Positions 11,189 to 19,618 of a stretch of 64,000 nt of DNA are shown here, in pieces. Both the position numbers and the translations under genes were made by a program. The notes under the pieces were generated by a model. It was given only the letters and a program-made list of their open reading frames with translations, did no database searches and had not been told where the DNA came from. Origin of the DNA: Gemmatimonadota bacterium (GTDB lineage: Bacteria; Gemmatimonadota; Gemmatimonadetes; Gemmatimonadales; Gemmatimonadaceae); contig JAQBQB010000020.1 of the NCBI GenBank assembly GCA_028287235.1, forward strand, positions 271,738 to 335,737, in the 5' to 3' direction. The stretch's first letter is position 1, and each line of letters begins with the position of its first letter.

Positions 11189-11824
11189 TTACTTCGAGTA
11201 CAGTTCGACGACCAGCTGTTCCTGCGCGGCAATCGGAATGCTCGCGCGCGCGGGGCGCTCCAGCATCCGGCCGCTGAATGAATCGCGGTCCACCGCGAGC
11301 CACGCCAACGGCGCGCCACGGCCGGCCTGATCCATGGCCGCCAACACCGGCTGCACTTCGCGCGACTTCTGGCGAATCTTCACTTCCTCGCCCGGCGCGA
11401 CCATGTAGCTGGGGATGTCGACCGACTTGCCGTTGATCTCCACATGCCGGTGCCGAATGAGCTGACGTGCAGCTTTACGGCTCGCAGCGAAACCCATGCG
11501 GTAGATCATGTTATCCAACCGACTCTCAAGTGCTGCGAGAAGGTTGTGGCCCGTGATGCCCGGCAGCGAGCGCACCTTTTGGAAGGTGTTCCGGAACTGT
11601 TGCTCGCTCAGACCATAGATGCGCTTGATCTTCTGCTTTTCCCGAAGCTGCTTCGAGTACTCCGACGCCTTGCGGCGGCGGGCCGTGCTCTGGCCGTGCT
11701 GGCCCGGAGCATACGGACGACGCTCGACCGGACACTTCTCGGTAAAGCACTTGGTGCCCTTCAGGAAAAGCTTCGTTCCTTCACGCCGACACTGCTTGCA
11801 GCTCGGCCCAGTATACCGACCCAT
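11189..11824 (-). CDS. rpsD: 30S ribosomal protein S4
   Basis: Small-subunit assembly protein, 211 aa, starting MGRYTGPSCKQCRREG. It has the N-terminal zinc-type cysteines (C9, C12, C26, C31) and the S4 RNA-binding domain from about residue 98 (ESRLDNMIYRMGFA). In many bacteria S4 represses its own operon; whether it does so here through the spacer downstream is not known. The stop at 11189-11191 is followed by the G-run repeat. Confidence 0.97.
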   Translation of the reverse strand: MGRYTGPSCKQCRREGTKLFLKGTKCFTEKCPVERRPYAPGQHGQSTARRRKASEYSKQLREKQKIKRIYGLSEQQFRNTFQKVRSLPGITGHNLLAALESRLDNMIYRMGFAASRKAARQLIRHRHVEINGKSVDIPSYMVAPGEEVKIRQKSREVQPVLAAMDQAGRGAPLAWLAVDRDSFSGRMLERPARASIPIAAQEQLVVELYSK

Positions 11825-11827
11825 GGC

Positions 11828-12205
11828 TCAGACTCTCCGACGCTTGGGAGGACGGCAACCGTTGTGCGGGATCGGCGTCACGTCCTTGATGGACTTGACC
11901 TGCAGACCCGCCGTTGCCAGCGCCTGGATCGCCGATTCACGGCCGGAGCCCGGCCCCTGCACGCGCACGTGCACGCGCTTGACCCCAGCGGTCAGCGCTT
12001 CGCGCGCGCACTGCTCGGCCGCGACCGTCGCGGCGAAGGGCGTGCTCTTCTTGGAGCCCTTGAACCCGGCTTTGCCGGACGAGCCCCAGGACACAGCGTT
12101 GCCGTGCGTGTCCGTGATCGTGATCGTCGTGTTGTTGAACGTCGCACTGATGTGCGCGACGCCCTCCGCTTCCACAACGCGCTTTGCTTTCTTCCCAGTA
12201 GCCAT
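11828..12205 (-). CDS. rpsK: 30S ribosomal protein S11
   Basis: Small-subunit platform protein of 125 aa with the conserved [25 protein letters not shown] and C-terminal [11 protein letters not shown] segments. It lies 3 bases before rpsD and 6 after rpsM in the usual alpha-operon order. Confidence 0.97.
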   Translation of the reverse strand: MATGKKAKRVVEAEGVAHISATFNNTTITITDTHGNAVSWGSSGKAGFKGSKKSTPFAATVAAEQCAREALTAGVKRVHVRVQGPGSGRESAIQALATAGLQVKSIKDVTPIPHNGCRPPKRRRV

Positions 12206-12211
12206 AATTGT

Positions 12212-12589
12212 TTACTTGGTGACCTTCTTTTTGCCGGCGATCGCGCGGCGCGGCCCCTTCTTGGTGCGCGCGTTGGTATGCGTCCGCTGTCCGCGGACCG
12301 GCAGACCACGGCGGTGACGGATTCCGCGGTAGGAGCCGATGTCCATCAATCGCTTGATGTTCATCGCCACTTCCGTGCGGAGCGCGCCTTCAACCTTGTG
12401 ATCGCGCTCGATGACGCCGCGAATCTTGTTGACGTCCGCGTCGGTGAGATCGCGAATGCGCAGGGATGCATCGATGCCCGCCTTCTGGAGAATCTCCAGA
12501 GCCGCGTGGCGACCGATGCCATAGATGTACGTCAATCCGATCTCGACCTTCTTGTCACGCGGGAGATCGACGCCAGCAATACGAGCCAT
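12212..12589 (-). CDS. rpsM: 30S ribosomal protein S13
   Basis: Small-subunit head protein of 125 aa, starting [24 protein letters not shown], with the helix-two-turn-helix [13 protein letters not shown] and the conserved C-terminal [14 protein letters not shown]. It follows rpmJ by 6 bases. Confidence 0.97.
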   Translation of the reverse strand: MARIAGVDLPRDKKVEIGLTYIYGIGRHAALEILQKAGIDASLRIRDLTDADVNKIRGVIERDHKVEGALRTEVAMNIKRLMDIGSYRGIRHRRGLPVRGQRTHTNARTKKGPRRAIAGKKKVTK

Positions 12590-12595
12590 AGTTGA

Positions 12596-12712
12596 TTAGC
12601 CCTGACGCTGCTTATGCTTTGGGTTGCGTTTGCAGATAATGCGAGTCACGCCGTTGCGCTTCACAACTTTGCAATGCTCACAAATCGGCTTCACGCTTGT
12701 GCGAACTTTCAC
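12596..12712 (-). CDS. rpmJ: 50S ribosomal protein L36
   Basis: A 38-aa protein beginning [20 protein letters not shown], read from a GTG start at 12712 and ending in TAA at 12596-12598. It keeps the zinc ligands C11, C14, C27 and H32 of the C+ form. It is the first gene of the alpha operon here; infA, which often precedes it, is not present. About 100 bases separate it from pyrF, enough for a promoter, but I could not pick out an unambiguous one. Confidence 0.95.
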   Translation of the reverse strand: MKVRTSVKPICEHCKVVKRNGVTRIICKRNPKHKQRQG

Positions 12713-12814
12713 AGGCGCTCCGGCACAGTACAGAACGAAAATTTCACGGACAGACACTAACAGTAATTAGGACCGTAACTTCAAGCAAGGGGATGGGTTG
12801 CTTGGTCTCTGAAC

Positions 12815-13510
12815 CTACTCCCCTCCCAACTCCCGAAGCACCTGGTCCATCGCCGCGCGCCGGTCCGGGGCCGCCGTCACCATCCGGCCGATGATCGCGT
12901 ATCGGGCGCCGGCCGCCGCAACGTCCCGGGGCGTCACCACCCGCGCCTGGTCCTGGACGGGCCCGCCAGCGGCCCGTACGCCCGGGACGAGCACCGCCAG
13001 TTGGTCGCCAAACCGCTCACGCACGCGCGCCGCTTCGTGCCCGCTACACACGATTCCGTGCGCCCCAGCCGCCGCCGCAATCTCGGCGAGCCGTAGCACC
13101 TCGTCGCTCACGTCGAGCTCGTCGTGCCGGCCCCACGCCGCCGCGATATCCTGTCCGGCCAGCGACGTTAGCACGGTCACCGCGAGCACACCGCATGACG
13201 GGCCGGCCGCGGCCGCGGCCGCCTCGAGCATCGCTCGGCCGCCAGTGGCGTGCACAGTGACGAGCCGCGCACCCATCTCCACGGCATTCCGAACGCCGCC
13301 CGCCACCGTGTTGGGGATGTCGTGGAACTTGAGGTCGAGGAAGACGTCGCAGTTGCGCGCCCGGAGCTCTCGGACCATCGCCGGGCCAGCGGCGGTGAAG
13401 AGCTCGTTGCCGACCTTGTAGAAGGTGCAGCGATCGCCAAGGTGGTCGACCAGCTCCAGCGCGTCGACCGCCGAAGGGACGTCGAGCGGCACGATGGGGA
13501 TCGTGCGCAT
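12815..13510 (-). CDS. pyrF: orotidine 5'-phosphate decarboxylase
   Basis: Last step of UMP synthesis: decarboxylates OMP. The 231-aa protein carries the catalytic DLKFHDIPNT motif near residue 60, the start IPIVPLDVPSA and the phosphate-binding end GRMVTAAPD. The ATG at 13510 shares its A with the pyrD stop (TGATG), which is better than the longer in-frame start 69 bases upstream inside pyrD. Confidence 0.95.
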   Translation of the reverse strand: MRTIPIVPLDVPSAVDALELVDHLGDRCTFYKVGNELFTAAGPAMVRELRARNCDVFLDLKFHDIPNTVAGGVRNAVEMGARLVTVHATGGRAMLEAAAAAAGPSCGVLAVTVLTSLAGQDIAAAWGRHDELDVSDEVLRLAEIAAAAGAHGIVCSGHEAARVRERFGDQLAVLVPGVRAAGGPVQDQARVVTPRDVAAAGARYAIIGRMVTAAPDRRAAMDQVLRELGGE

Positions 13511-14466
13511 CAGGCTTGCGCGGGCCACTCCAGAGAGCCGCTCAGCGTTTGAATGTCCCGCACTCCGTGATGACGGCACCAGTCCTCCAGTTCTCGCACA
13601 ATTCGCTCGGGCGCACGCGGATCGCGCATGGCCGCCGTGCCCACGCCGACCAGCGACGCACCGGCCAAAATGTACTGTACGGCGTCAGTCCCGCTGCGCA
13701 CACCGCCGAGCCCGACGATTGGCAGCGTCACGGCCTGCCGCACCTTCCAGGTGGCGAGCACGCCCACCGGGAGAATCGCCGGACCGCTGACGCCACCGGT
13801 ACCGAACCCGAGCGCCGGCCGGCGCCGCTCGACGTCGATCACCAAGCCGGGAATCGTATTCACGACGCTGATCGCGTCGGCCCCTGCGTCGGCGGCGATC
13901 CGCGCCGCCTCGCCGATGTTCGGAAGAACGGGCGACAGCTTTACGAACAGCGGTCGGCGCGTCTCGCGCCGCGCGCCCTCTACTACCGCCCGCAGCGCCT
14001 GGGGATCCGCGCCGAACTCCATGCCGCCGGCCTTCGTGTTCGGGCAGCTCACGTTGAGCTCGAACGCGTCCACGGCGGCCGCGTTCGCGCCGTCGAGCTC
14101 TTCTTCGAGCCCAGCGACCACCGCCGGATACTCGTCCACGGTGAAGCCGACCACGTTGACGATCTTGCGGCTGGCGAGCAGATGGGTCGCGAGCCAGGGA
14201 ATCTGGTCGCGTCGGACCGCCGCGAGCCCGGGGTTCGCCAAGCCGACGGCGTTCATCATTCCGCCCTCGAACTCGGCGACGCGCGGGGCTGGGTTGCCGT
14301 GGCGCGGCGCGAGCGACACGGCCTTCGTCACGAACCCGCCGAGAGCCTCGACGCGCATCACGCCGGCCAGTTCCTCGCCGTAGCCCGCGGTACCGGCGGC
14401 GAGCACGATAGGATTCTCGAATATGAGATTGCTGACGACCGACCGGAGCGGAGACTCCGCCGTCAC
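13510..14466 (-). CDS. pyrD: dihydroorotate dehydrogenase, class 1B
   Basis: Oxidises dihydroorotate to orotate with FMN. The 318-aa protein has the class 1 catalytic cysteine in FELNVSCPNTKAGG and FMN-binding segments VKLSPVLPN and GLGGVRSGTDA. Class 1B enzymes normally work with the PyrK iron-sulfur/FAD subunit; pyrK is not in this window. The gene begins with GTG at 14466, overlapping the amidase stop by GTGA. Confidence 0.93.
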   Translation of the reverse strand: MTAESPLRSVVSNLIFENPIVLAAGTAGYGEELAGVMRVEALGGFVTKAVSLAPRHGNPAPRVAEFEGGMMNAVGLANPGLAAVRRDQIPWLATHLLASRKIVNVVGFTVDEYPAVVAGLEEELDGANAAAVDAFELNVSCPNTKAGGMEFGADPQALRAVVEGARRETRRPLFVKLSPVLPNIGEAARIAADAGADAISVVNTIPGLVIDVERRRPALGFGTGGVSGPAILPVGVLATWKVRQAVTLPIVGLGGVRSGTDAVQYILAGASLVGVGTAAMRDPRAPERIVRELEDWCRHHGVRDIQTLSGSLEWPAQA

Positions 14467-15773
14467 CGGTTCACTCCACCGCCCGCTCCCGCTCCGTTCG
14501 CCTTCGTGCGATCCTCGTAGCGGCGGAGATACGTCATCGCCGCGTCGGCGACGGCCGCCGCGATCGCGCTCTGCTTGGCCGGGTCGGACAGGAAGGCCGC
14601 CTCGCGCGGGTTCGTCCCGAAGCCGATCTCGACGAGCACCGCGGGCATGTACGCCGTCACGAGCACCCGGAAACCCGCCTGCTTCACGCCGCGGCTCGGG
14701 CCGGGGTGCATCTTGCCGAGTCGCTGCTGGATGATGTCCGCCAGCTCGCTCGACTCGCGCAGATGTTCGTTCTGCGCCATGTCCGCCTTGATGAAGCCGA
14801 GCGGATCGTCCGCGCTCGGCTTGGACGAGTCCTCGAACTGAATGGACTCGTTTTCCATGTGCTCCACGCGCCGCGCGTCTTCGGTGCGCGCCTCCGAGAG
14901 GAAGTACGTCTCGAAGCCGCGCGAGCCGCCCGGATCCTTCCAGTTCGGGTTGGCGGCGTTCACGTGGATCGAAATGAACAGATCCCCGTTCGCGCGGTTG
15001 GCGATCCGCCCGCGGTCGTCGAGGGCGATGAGGGTGTCGGCCGTGCGCGTGTAGACGACGTCGACGCCCCGCGCCTCGAGCTGCTCCCCGAGCTTCATGG
15101 CGACGGCGAGCGTGATGGTCTTCTCGTAGATCCTCGGTCCGCCGCCGATCGGCCCGGTCATCCCGTTGTCCACGCCGCCGTGCCCCGCGTCGACGACGAT
15201 GGTACGGCGGTTGTGCTTCACCGGAACGGGCGGCAGTCGCCCGCCAGACACGGACGCCGACGTCGCGAGCGAAGCGGAGCGCCGCGACACCGGCGGTTGC
15301 TCGCCTACATTCTGCTTGGCGGCGTTCTTCGGCGTGAGGCCGCCTCTCGTGGACCCGAAGACCACCAGCTGTGAGCTGTCGGCATCCCAGCGAGTGTTGG
15401 GGACCACCTTTGGAAAGACTTCCGAGATCAACTGCAGCGGCACCAGAAAGTGGCCGTTCGTCACCGTCGGCGGGGAGGCCAGCGGGCGCGTCTCGCCTCC
15501 GACCCGGACGATGGCCACGCCCGACTCGAGCTGAAGTCGCGTGCCTTCCACCTCGATGGTGTAGAACGATCCGGAGTCGTGACGCACGACGATCGGCACC
15601 ATCGCCGCGAGCAGATCCGGTCGCAGCATGGGCCCGTTCGGCGACGCGACCACGGCGACGCGAACGGACTGCGTCGCGTCGCGGATCACCAGCGACTGCG
15701 GCGACTGCGCCGTCTGCGACTGCGGAAGCGGCGCCGCGGCAACCTGAAACGCGGCGAACAGCGCGCCGATCAT
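14463..15773 (-). CDS. N-acetylmuramoyl-L-alanine amidase (Amidase_3), exported
   Basis: Zinc amidase that cuts the bond between MurNAc and the stem peptide in murein. The 436-aa protein starts with a hydrophobic export segment (MIGALFAAFQVAAAPL) and has an N-terminal beta-rich part to about residue 180 resembling copper-amine-oxidase-like/AMIN regions. The Amidase_3 domain follows, with zinc ligands in DAGHGG, YEKTITL and SIHVNA and the catalytic glutamate in VEIGFGTN. It starts with ATGA overlapping smpB. Cell separation or murein turnover is the likely role. Confidence 0.9.
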   Translation of the reverse strand: MIGALFAAFQVAAAPLPQSQTAQSPQSLVIRDATQSVRVAVVASPNGPMLRPDLLAAMVPIVVRHDSGSFYTIEVEGTRLQLESGVAIVRVGGETRPLASPPTVTNGHFLVPLQLISEVFPKVVPNTRWDADSSQLVVFGSTRGGLTPKNAAKQNVGEQPPVSRRSASLATSASVSGGRLPPVPVKHNRRTIVVDAGHGGVDNGMTGPIGGGPRIYEKTITLAVAMKLGEQLEARGVDVVYTRTADTLIALDDRGRIANRANGDLFISIHVNAANPNWKDPGGSRGFETYFLSEARTEDARRVEHMENESIQFEDSSKPSADDPLGFIKADMAQNEHLRESSELADIIQQRLGKMHPGPSRGVKQAGFRVLVTAYMPAVLVEIGFGTNPREAAFLSDPAKQSAIAAAVADAAMTYLRRYEDRTKANGAGAGGGVNR

Positions 15774-16261
15774 CGCGAGCGCACGCGCGCCATGTCGCGC
15801 TCCGCGTCGCGCGTGCGCTCGGTGTCGCGCTTGTCGTGCAGCTGTTTGCCCTTGCCCAGTGCCAGGGTCACTTTGGCCACTCCGTTCTTGAAGTAGAGCT
15901 CGAGCGGGATGAGGGTGAGTCCCTCGCGCTCGACGGCTCCAATCAAACGACGGATTTCCTTGCGGTGGAGCAACAGCTTGCGTGTACGGTCGGGCTCGTG
16001 GTTCGAGTAGCCGCCCCTTTCGTAGGCCGAAATGTGGAGATTCAGCAGGTAGGCTTCGCCATCCTTGATGATCCCGTAGGCGTCGGTGATGTTCGCCCGG
16101 CCGTCGCGGAGCGACTTGACCTCGGTGCCGACCAGGACGAGCCCCGCTTCCCACGTGTCGAGGATGTGATAATCGAATCGCGCCCGCTTGTTTCGGGCAA
16201 TCGACTGGATCTCGGTCTCGGTGGCTTTCTCTTTCGCGGGCGATTTTGCTGGCTTGGCCAT
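15770..16261 (-). CDS. smpB: SsrA-binding protein SmpB
   Basis: Partner of tmRNA in trans-translation. The 163-aa protein has the beta-barrel core ARFDYHILDTWEAGLVLVGTEVKSLR, the NITDAYG and HDKRDTERTRDAERD segments and a lysine-rich N-terminal extension (about 20 residues). The start at 16261 is where homology and the lysine-rich leader begin; longer frames run into tRNA-Leu on the other strand. The tmRNA gene itself is not seen here. Confidence 0.96.
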   Translation of the reverse strand: MAKPAKSPAKEKATETEIQSIARNKRARFDYHILDTWEAGLVLVGTEVKSLRDGRANITDAYGIIKDGEAYLLNLHISAYERGGYSNHEPDRTRKLLLHRKEIRRLIGAVEREGLTLIPLELYFKNGVAKVTLALGKGKQLHDKRDTERTRDAERDMARVRSR

Positions 16262-16351
16262 CGGAACGACGAGGAAGATCGCGCGGCGACTCCGCCTTCG
16301 CGCTGTCTCGCAAGTTAGGCACGCCATCTGTGCGCAGCAACACGCGATACG

Positions 16352-16380
16352 TTGACGTTCCAGCGCATCGCGACTAACTT
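16352..16380 (+). promoter_or_regulatory. sigma-70-type promoter for tRNA-Leu
   Basis: TTGACG at 16352-16357 and TAACTT at 16375-16380 are separated by exactly 17 bases. The expected transcription start is within a few bases of the tRNA 5' end at 16390. Confidence 0.7.
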
Positions 16381-16389
16381 TTTCGGTCT

Positions 16390-16473
16390 GCCGGAGTGGT
16401 GGAATTGGTAGACGCGCTGGCTTCAGGAGCCAGTGGGTGCAAGCCCGTGTGGGTTCGAGTCCCACCTTCGGCA
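16390..16473 (+). tRNA. tRNA-Leu (anticodon CAG)
   Basis: An 84-base class II tRNA. The acceptor GCCGGAG pairs with CTTCGGC, the anticodon stem CTGGC/GCCAG holds loop TTCAGGA with CAG at its centre, there is a long variable arm (GGG...CCC) and the T-loop reads GGTTCGAGTCC. The CCA end is not encoded. Confidence 0.96.
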
Positions 16474-16504
16474 TTACCGCAGACCGATCGCAGCCAGAGA
16501 CTCG

Positions 16505-16540
16505 AACGGCACATCGAGATCGTTTTCGATGTGCCGTTTT
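16505..16540 (+). terminator. intrinsic terminator after tRNA-Leu
   Basis: A 13-bp perfect stem (AACGGCACATCGA at 16505-16517, TCGATGTGCCGTT at 16526-16538) with an eight-base loop runs into TTTT at 16537-16540 on the plus strand, 32 bases after the tRNA. Confidence 0.88.
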
Positions 16541-16565
16541 CTGTTTCCGCAAGCGCAACGCCACG

Positions 16566-17135
16566 CTACACCGTGGGAGGACCGCCGCCAATCAGCGCGC
16601 TCGGCGCGACGTTTTCCGGCAACGCGGCCGTACCGAAGCTCGCGCGGAGCGCTTCGTTGGCCTCGGTCAGATAGCTGTCCAACAGCTCGCCGGCGCGGAC
16701 GATGTTCGCGTCCTGCTTCTTGAAGCTGCCGCCGGCGAACGCCATCAGCGTTTGGCCCATGCGGATCTGGGTCGGTGCGCCCGCCTTGGCCGCCAGCCCG
16801 TCGCGGTACGCGCTGAGCCGCGCGTTGAACTGCCGCTCCGACGTGTCGACCATCTCGAGGGCGATGTTCGGGTCGCGCGTGAACGCTTCCGAGATCGCCT
16901 TGGCCACGATCGACGCCGTGCGATCGTCGAGCGCGTCGCGCTGCGCGGCGATGAGTCCCAGGGACCGGCGAGCGTACCGGAGCTCCCAGCGCGCATGGTC
17001 GACGTCGCCGCGCGTCGCGGCGCCGGCCAGCCATTCGACGTCGGCATCCGCGGGATCCCGAAACAGCGCCTCGACGAACGACACCGCCTTGCGCTGCAAG
17101 TCACGCTCGGCTCTCCAACGCGCGAAGAATGGCAT
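16566..17135 (-). CDS. conserved-looking protein of unknown function next to an Rrf2 regulator
   Basis: Protein of 189 aa that I do not recognise. It starts MPFFARWRAERDLQRKAV, 5 bases after the Rrf2 stop. It looks soluble and mostly alpha-helical, with arginine/alanine-rich helices, no cysteines and no signal peptide. The middle (about 40-75, GDVDHARWELRYARRSLG) and the end (SYLTEANEAL) look like helical bundles. Codon use matches its neighbours. Co-transcription with Rrf2 suggests it is under the same control, but no function can be assigned. Confidence 0.6.
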   Translation of the reverse strand: MPFFARWRAERDLQRKAVSFVEALFRDPADADVEWLAGAATRGDVDHARWELRYARRSLGLIAAQRDALDDRTASIVAKAISEAFTRDPNIALEMVDTSERQFNARLSAYRDGLAAKAGAPTQIRMGQTLMAFAGGSFKKQDANIVRAGELLDSYLTEANEALRASFGTAALPENVAPSALIGGGPPTV

Positions 17136-17140
17136 CGCCG

Positions 17141-17635
17141 TCAATCCTGCAAGACCGGCAACGCCCGCGCGGCGACAGTCTCCGACGAGCGCATCGATAG
17201 CCCGACGCGCGTTCGAACGTCGCCCTCTTCGCCGAGCAAGTCGGACAGATGCACGCCCTCGAGCACGTCGTCGATCTTGCGCTGCAACAACATCCACACG
17301 GGACGGATGCTGCACGTGTGCGAGGTCGAGCAGCGCTCCTCCCCCACCGGGTGCGAGACGCAGTGCAGGTCGAAGGTCGTCGTCTCCGACGCCTCGATCA
17401 CGTCGCGAATCGAGATCTGGTCCGCGGGCTTGGCGAGCGCGTAGCCGCCGTGCGCCCCGCGCGTGCTCCGCACGATGCCGGCGCGCCGAAGCCGCAGCAA
17501 GATCTGCTCGACGTAGTCGCCCGGCAAACGCTCCACCGCGGCGATCTCCCGACCGGTGATGGGACCTTCGGTCGAGCGACGCGCCAGGTGGAGGGCGCAG
17601 ATGACGCCGTATTCGGCGAGGGTGGTGATGCGCAC
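17141..17635 (-). CDS. Rrf2-family transcriptional regulator with Fe-S-type cysteines
   Basis: DNA-binding regulator of 164 aa with the winged helix at residues 1-75 (MRITTLAEYGVICALHLAR, RGAHGGYALAKPADQIS) and three cysteines C92, C102 and C108, the region where IscR and NsrR bind an iron-sulfur cluster. The C-x9-C-x5-C spacing differs slightly from IscR. It may sense Fe-S status, nitric oxide or redox state. No isc or suf genes adjoin it; the nearest Fe-S gene is the IscA-type carrier at 35.9 kb. Confidence 0.88.
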   Translation of the reverse strand: MRITTLAEYGVICALHLARRSTEGPITGREIAAVERLPGDYVEQILLRLRRAGIVRSTRGAHGGYALAKPADQISIRDVIEASETTTFDLHCVSHPVGEERCSTSHTCSIRPVWMLLQRKIDDVLEGVHLSDLLGEEGDVRTRVGLSMRSSETVAARALPVLQD

Positions 17636-17686
17636 GTCGTGGAATCTACGATTGCAACGGAGAGGGTGTAAGAGCGCTCGCGGCGC

Positions 17687-19111
17687 TCAGCCCCCCGCCG
17701 ACGCTCCGAACTTCCCCCCGGGCATCCCGATCTCCGTCATCTTGCGCAGATCGAGCACCTCGTCCACCTGATCGTCGGGCAGGATCTTCTCGCGCTTCAC
17801 CAGATCGCGGATCAGCACGCCCTCCTTGACCGACTGCTTGCTGATCTCGGCCGCCTTGGCGTAGCCGATCTGCGGCGCGAGCGCCGTCGCCAGCGCGGCG
17901 GACCGTTCGACCCAGTAGGCGCACATCTCGCGGTTGGCCTCGATGCCCTTCACGCATTTGTCGGCGAACACGTTGGCGGCGTTCGTCATGATGCGCATGG
18001 CGAGCAGCACGTTGAACGCGATCACCGGCATCATGACGTTGAGCTCGAGCTGCCCGTGCTCCGCGGAGATGCCCACGGTCGTGTCGAGGCCCATGACCTG
18101 GAAGCACACCTGGTTCACCATCTCGGGAATCGACGGGTTGATCTTGCCGGGCATGATCGACGAGCCGGGTTGCACCGCGGGAAGCGTGATCTCGTCGATG
18201 CCCGTGCGCGGACCCATTACCATCAGGCGCAGATCGCTCGCGATCTTGCTCAGGTCGATCGCCAGCACGCGAAGCTGCGCGCTGAAGCCGGCCACGTCGC
18301 CCATGCTCTGCATGAGCTGAATGCGATCCTGCCCAACGCGGAGATCGAGGCCGGTGATCTCCTTCAAGTACTTGTTCATCAGCTCGGGATATTCCTTCTC
18401 CACCGTCACACCCGTGCCGACGGCGCTGCCGCCGATGCCCAAATCGCGCAGGTAATCCGCCGCTTCGTTCACGCGTTTGAGCCCGCGCGTCATGGATCCC
18501 GCGTAGGCCGTGAACTCCTGGCCGAGGCGAATGGGCATGGCGTCCTGCAGGTGCGTGCGGCCCGCCTTCACCACGTCGTCGAACTCGCGGCCCTTCGCCG
18601 CAAGCGCGTCGCGCAGATTCTCGAATGCGCGATTCAGCTTCGGCAGCTCGGCGAGGCACGCCAACCGGATGTTGGTCGGGATCGTGTCGTTCGTCGACTG
18701 CGCCATGTTCACGTGATCGTTCGGATGCACCGGCGCGTACTCGCCGCGCTTGCCGCCGAGGAGCTCGTTGGCGCGGTTGGCCAGCACCTCGTTGATGTTC
18801 ATGTTGTGCGAGGTGCCCGCCCCCGCCTGGTACGGATCGACGATGAACTGGTCGCGATGCTGGCCGCCAAGCACTTCGTCGGCGGCCTGCACGATCGCGT
18901 CGGCGCGTTTGGCGTCGAGGCGCCCTGTCTGCTTGTGCGTCAGCGCGGCGGCCTTCTTGAGCCACACCTGGGCGTCGACGAAGGCGTCGAGCGGGCGGAG
19001 CCCGCTGATCGGGAAGTTCTGTTTGGCGCGGAGCGTCTGGACGCCGTACAGCGCGTCGGCGGGGACGTCGAGCGGCCCGAGGGGATCCTTCTCGCGGCGA
19101 GTGGCGGACAT
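17687..19111 (-). CDS. aspA: aspartase/fumarase-superfamily lyase, probable aspartate ammonia-lyase
   Basis: Lyase of 474 aa releasing fumarate, most likely from aspartate with loss of ammonia. It has the superfamily signature GSSIMPGKIN near residue 320, GTSHNMNINEVLANRA near 100, STNDTIPT near 140 and GRTHLQDAMP near 190. Several of these are intermediate between AspA and class II fumarase: the GTS of the first segment favours aspartase, while HLQDAMP is more fumarase-like. I call it AspA with fumarase as the alternative. It is 7 bases downstream of a small membrane protein gene. Confidence 0.78.
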   Translation of the reverse strand: MSATRREKDPLGPLDVPADALYGVQTLRAKQNFPISGLRPLDAFVDAQVWLKKAAALTHKQTGRLDAKRADAIVQAADEVLGGQHRDQFIVDPYQAGAGTSHNMNINEVLANRANELLGGKRGEYAPVHPNDHVNMAQSTNDTIPTNIRLACLAELPKLNRAFENLRDALAAKGREFDDVVKAGRTHLQDAMPIRLGQEFTAYAGSMTRGLKRVNEAADYLRDLGIGGSAVGTGVTVEKEYPELMNKYLKEITGLDLRVGQDRIQLMQSMGDVAGFSAQLRVLAIDLSKIASDLRLMVMGPRTGIDEITLPAVQPGSSIMPGKINPSIPEMVNQVCFQVMGLDTTVGISAEHGQLELNVMMPVIAFNVLLAMRIMTNAANVFADKCVKGIEANREMCAYWVERSAALATALAPQIGYAKAAEISKQSVKEGVLIRDLVKREKILPDDQVDEVLDLRKMTEIGMPGGKFGASAGG

Positions 19112-19118
19112 GGAATGA

Positions 19119-19613
19119 TTATTTTTGAATGATAAAATCAGAATCGGACTGCAGCGAGCGAGCCGACAGGACCATCGCTACCACAGCGGCGAGCATCGCC
19201 ATGCCGAGCCAGGCGACGCTGATGCCGTGCAGCCGCCCGAACGCCAGGCGCCGCGCGTCGTCGAGGGGCAGATCCTCGATGGGGCCCGCAATCGCCGAGC
19301 GAATCCGCTCGATGCGCGGCGCCACGAACAGCTGGGCAACGGCGCAGGCCACGATCATCGCGAGCGCCGAGAGCGCGCGTCCGCCCCAGGCACGGCGCGT
19401 GGCCACCTGCATCGCGATCACGGCCAGCCCGATCGCCATGCCCGAGTAGAACACCGCCGGCAGCAGCCGCCCGACCACCGCGCCGGCGAGCGCGCGGTTC
19501 GGCAACACGGCGAAGAGGGCCGGCGCCACCGCAACGCTCATGAACCCTGCCGCCCCGAGCCAGAGCGCCAGCACGGCGAGCTCGATGATCGAGGGATTGA
19601 TGCGCTGGGCCAT
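19119..19613 (-). CDS. DUF4149-type small membrane protein
   Basis: A 164-aa integral membrane protein with about four hydrophobic segments (near 10-35, 48-68, 78-97 and 130-150). The pattern LALWLGAAGFMSVAVAPALFAVLPNR followed by AGAVVGRLLP is that of the DUF4149/TMEM205-like family, whose function is not established. It ends 7 bases before the lyase gene and follows the MBL hydrolase by 5 bases, so it belongs to the same operon. Confidence 0.75.
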   Translation of the reverse strand: MAQRINPSIIELAVLALWLGAAGFMSVAVAPALFAVLPNRALAGAVVGRLLPAVFYSGMAIGLAVIAMQVATRRAWGGRALSALAMIVACAVAQLFVAPRIERIRSAIAGPIEDLPLDDARRLAFGRLHGISVAWLGMAMLAAVVAMVLSARSLQSDSDFIIQK

Positions 19614-19618
19614 GGCGG

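Noticed and set aside
14463..16343. A single 626-codon frame joining an upstream part to the murein amidase
   Set aside because: The upstream half is SmpB read in the wrong frame; the amidase begins at 15773 with a short signal peptide and ATGA coupling to smpB.
17687..19111. Class II fumarase (fumC) as the name for the lyase
   Set aside because: Some motifs fit, but GTSHNMNINEV and the C-terminal region favour aspartase. Kept as the alternative in the entry rather than the main call.
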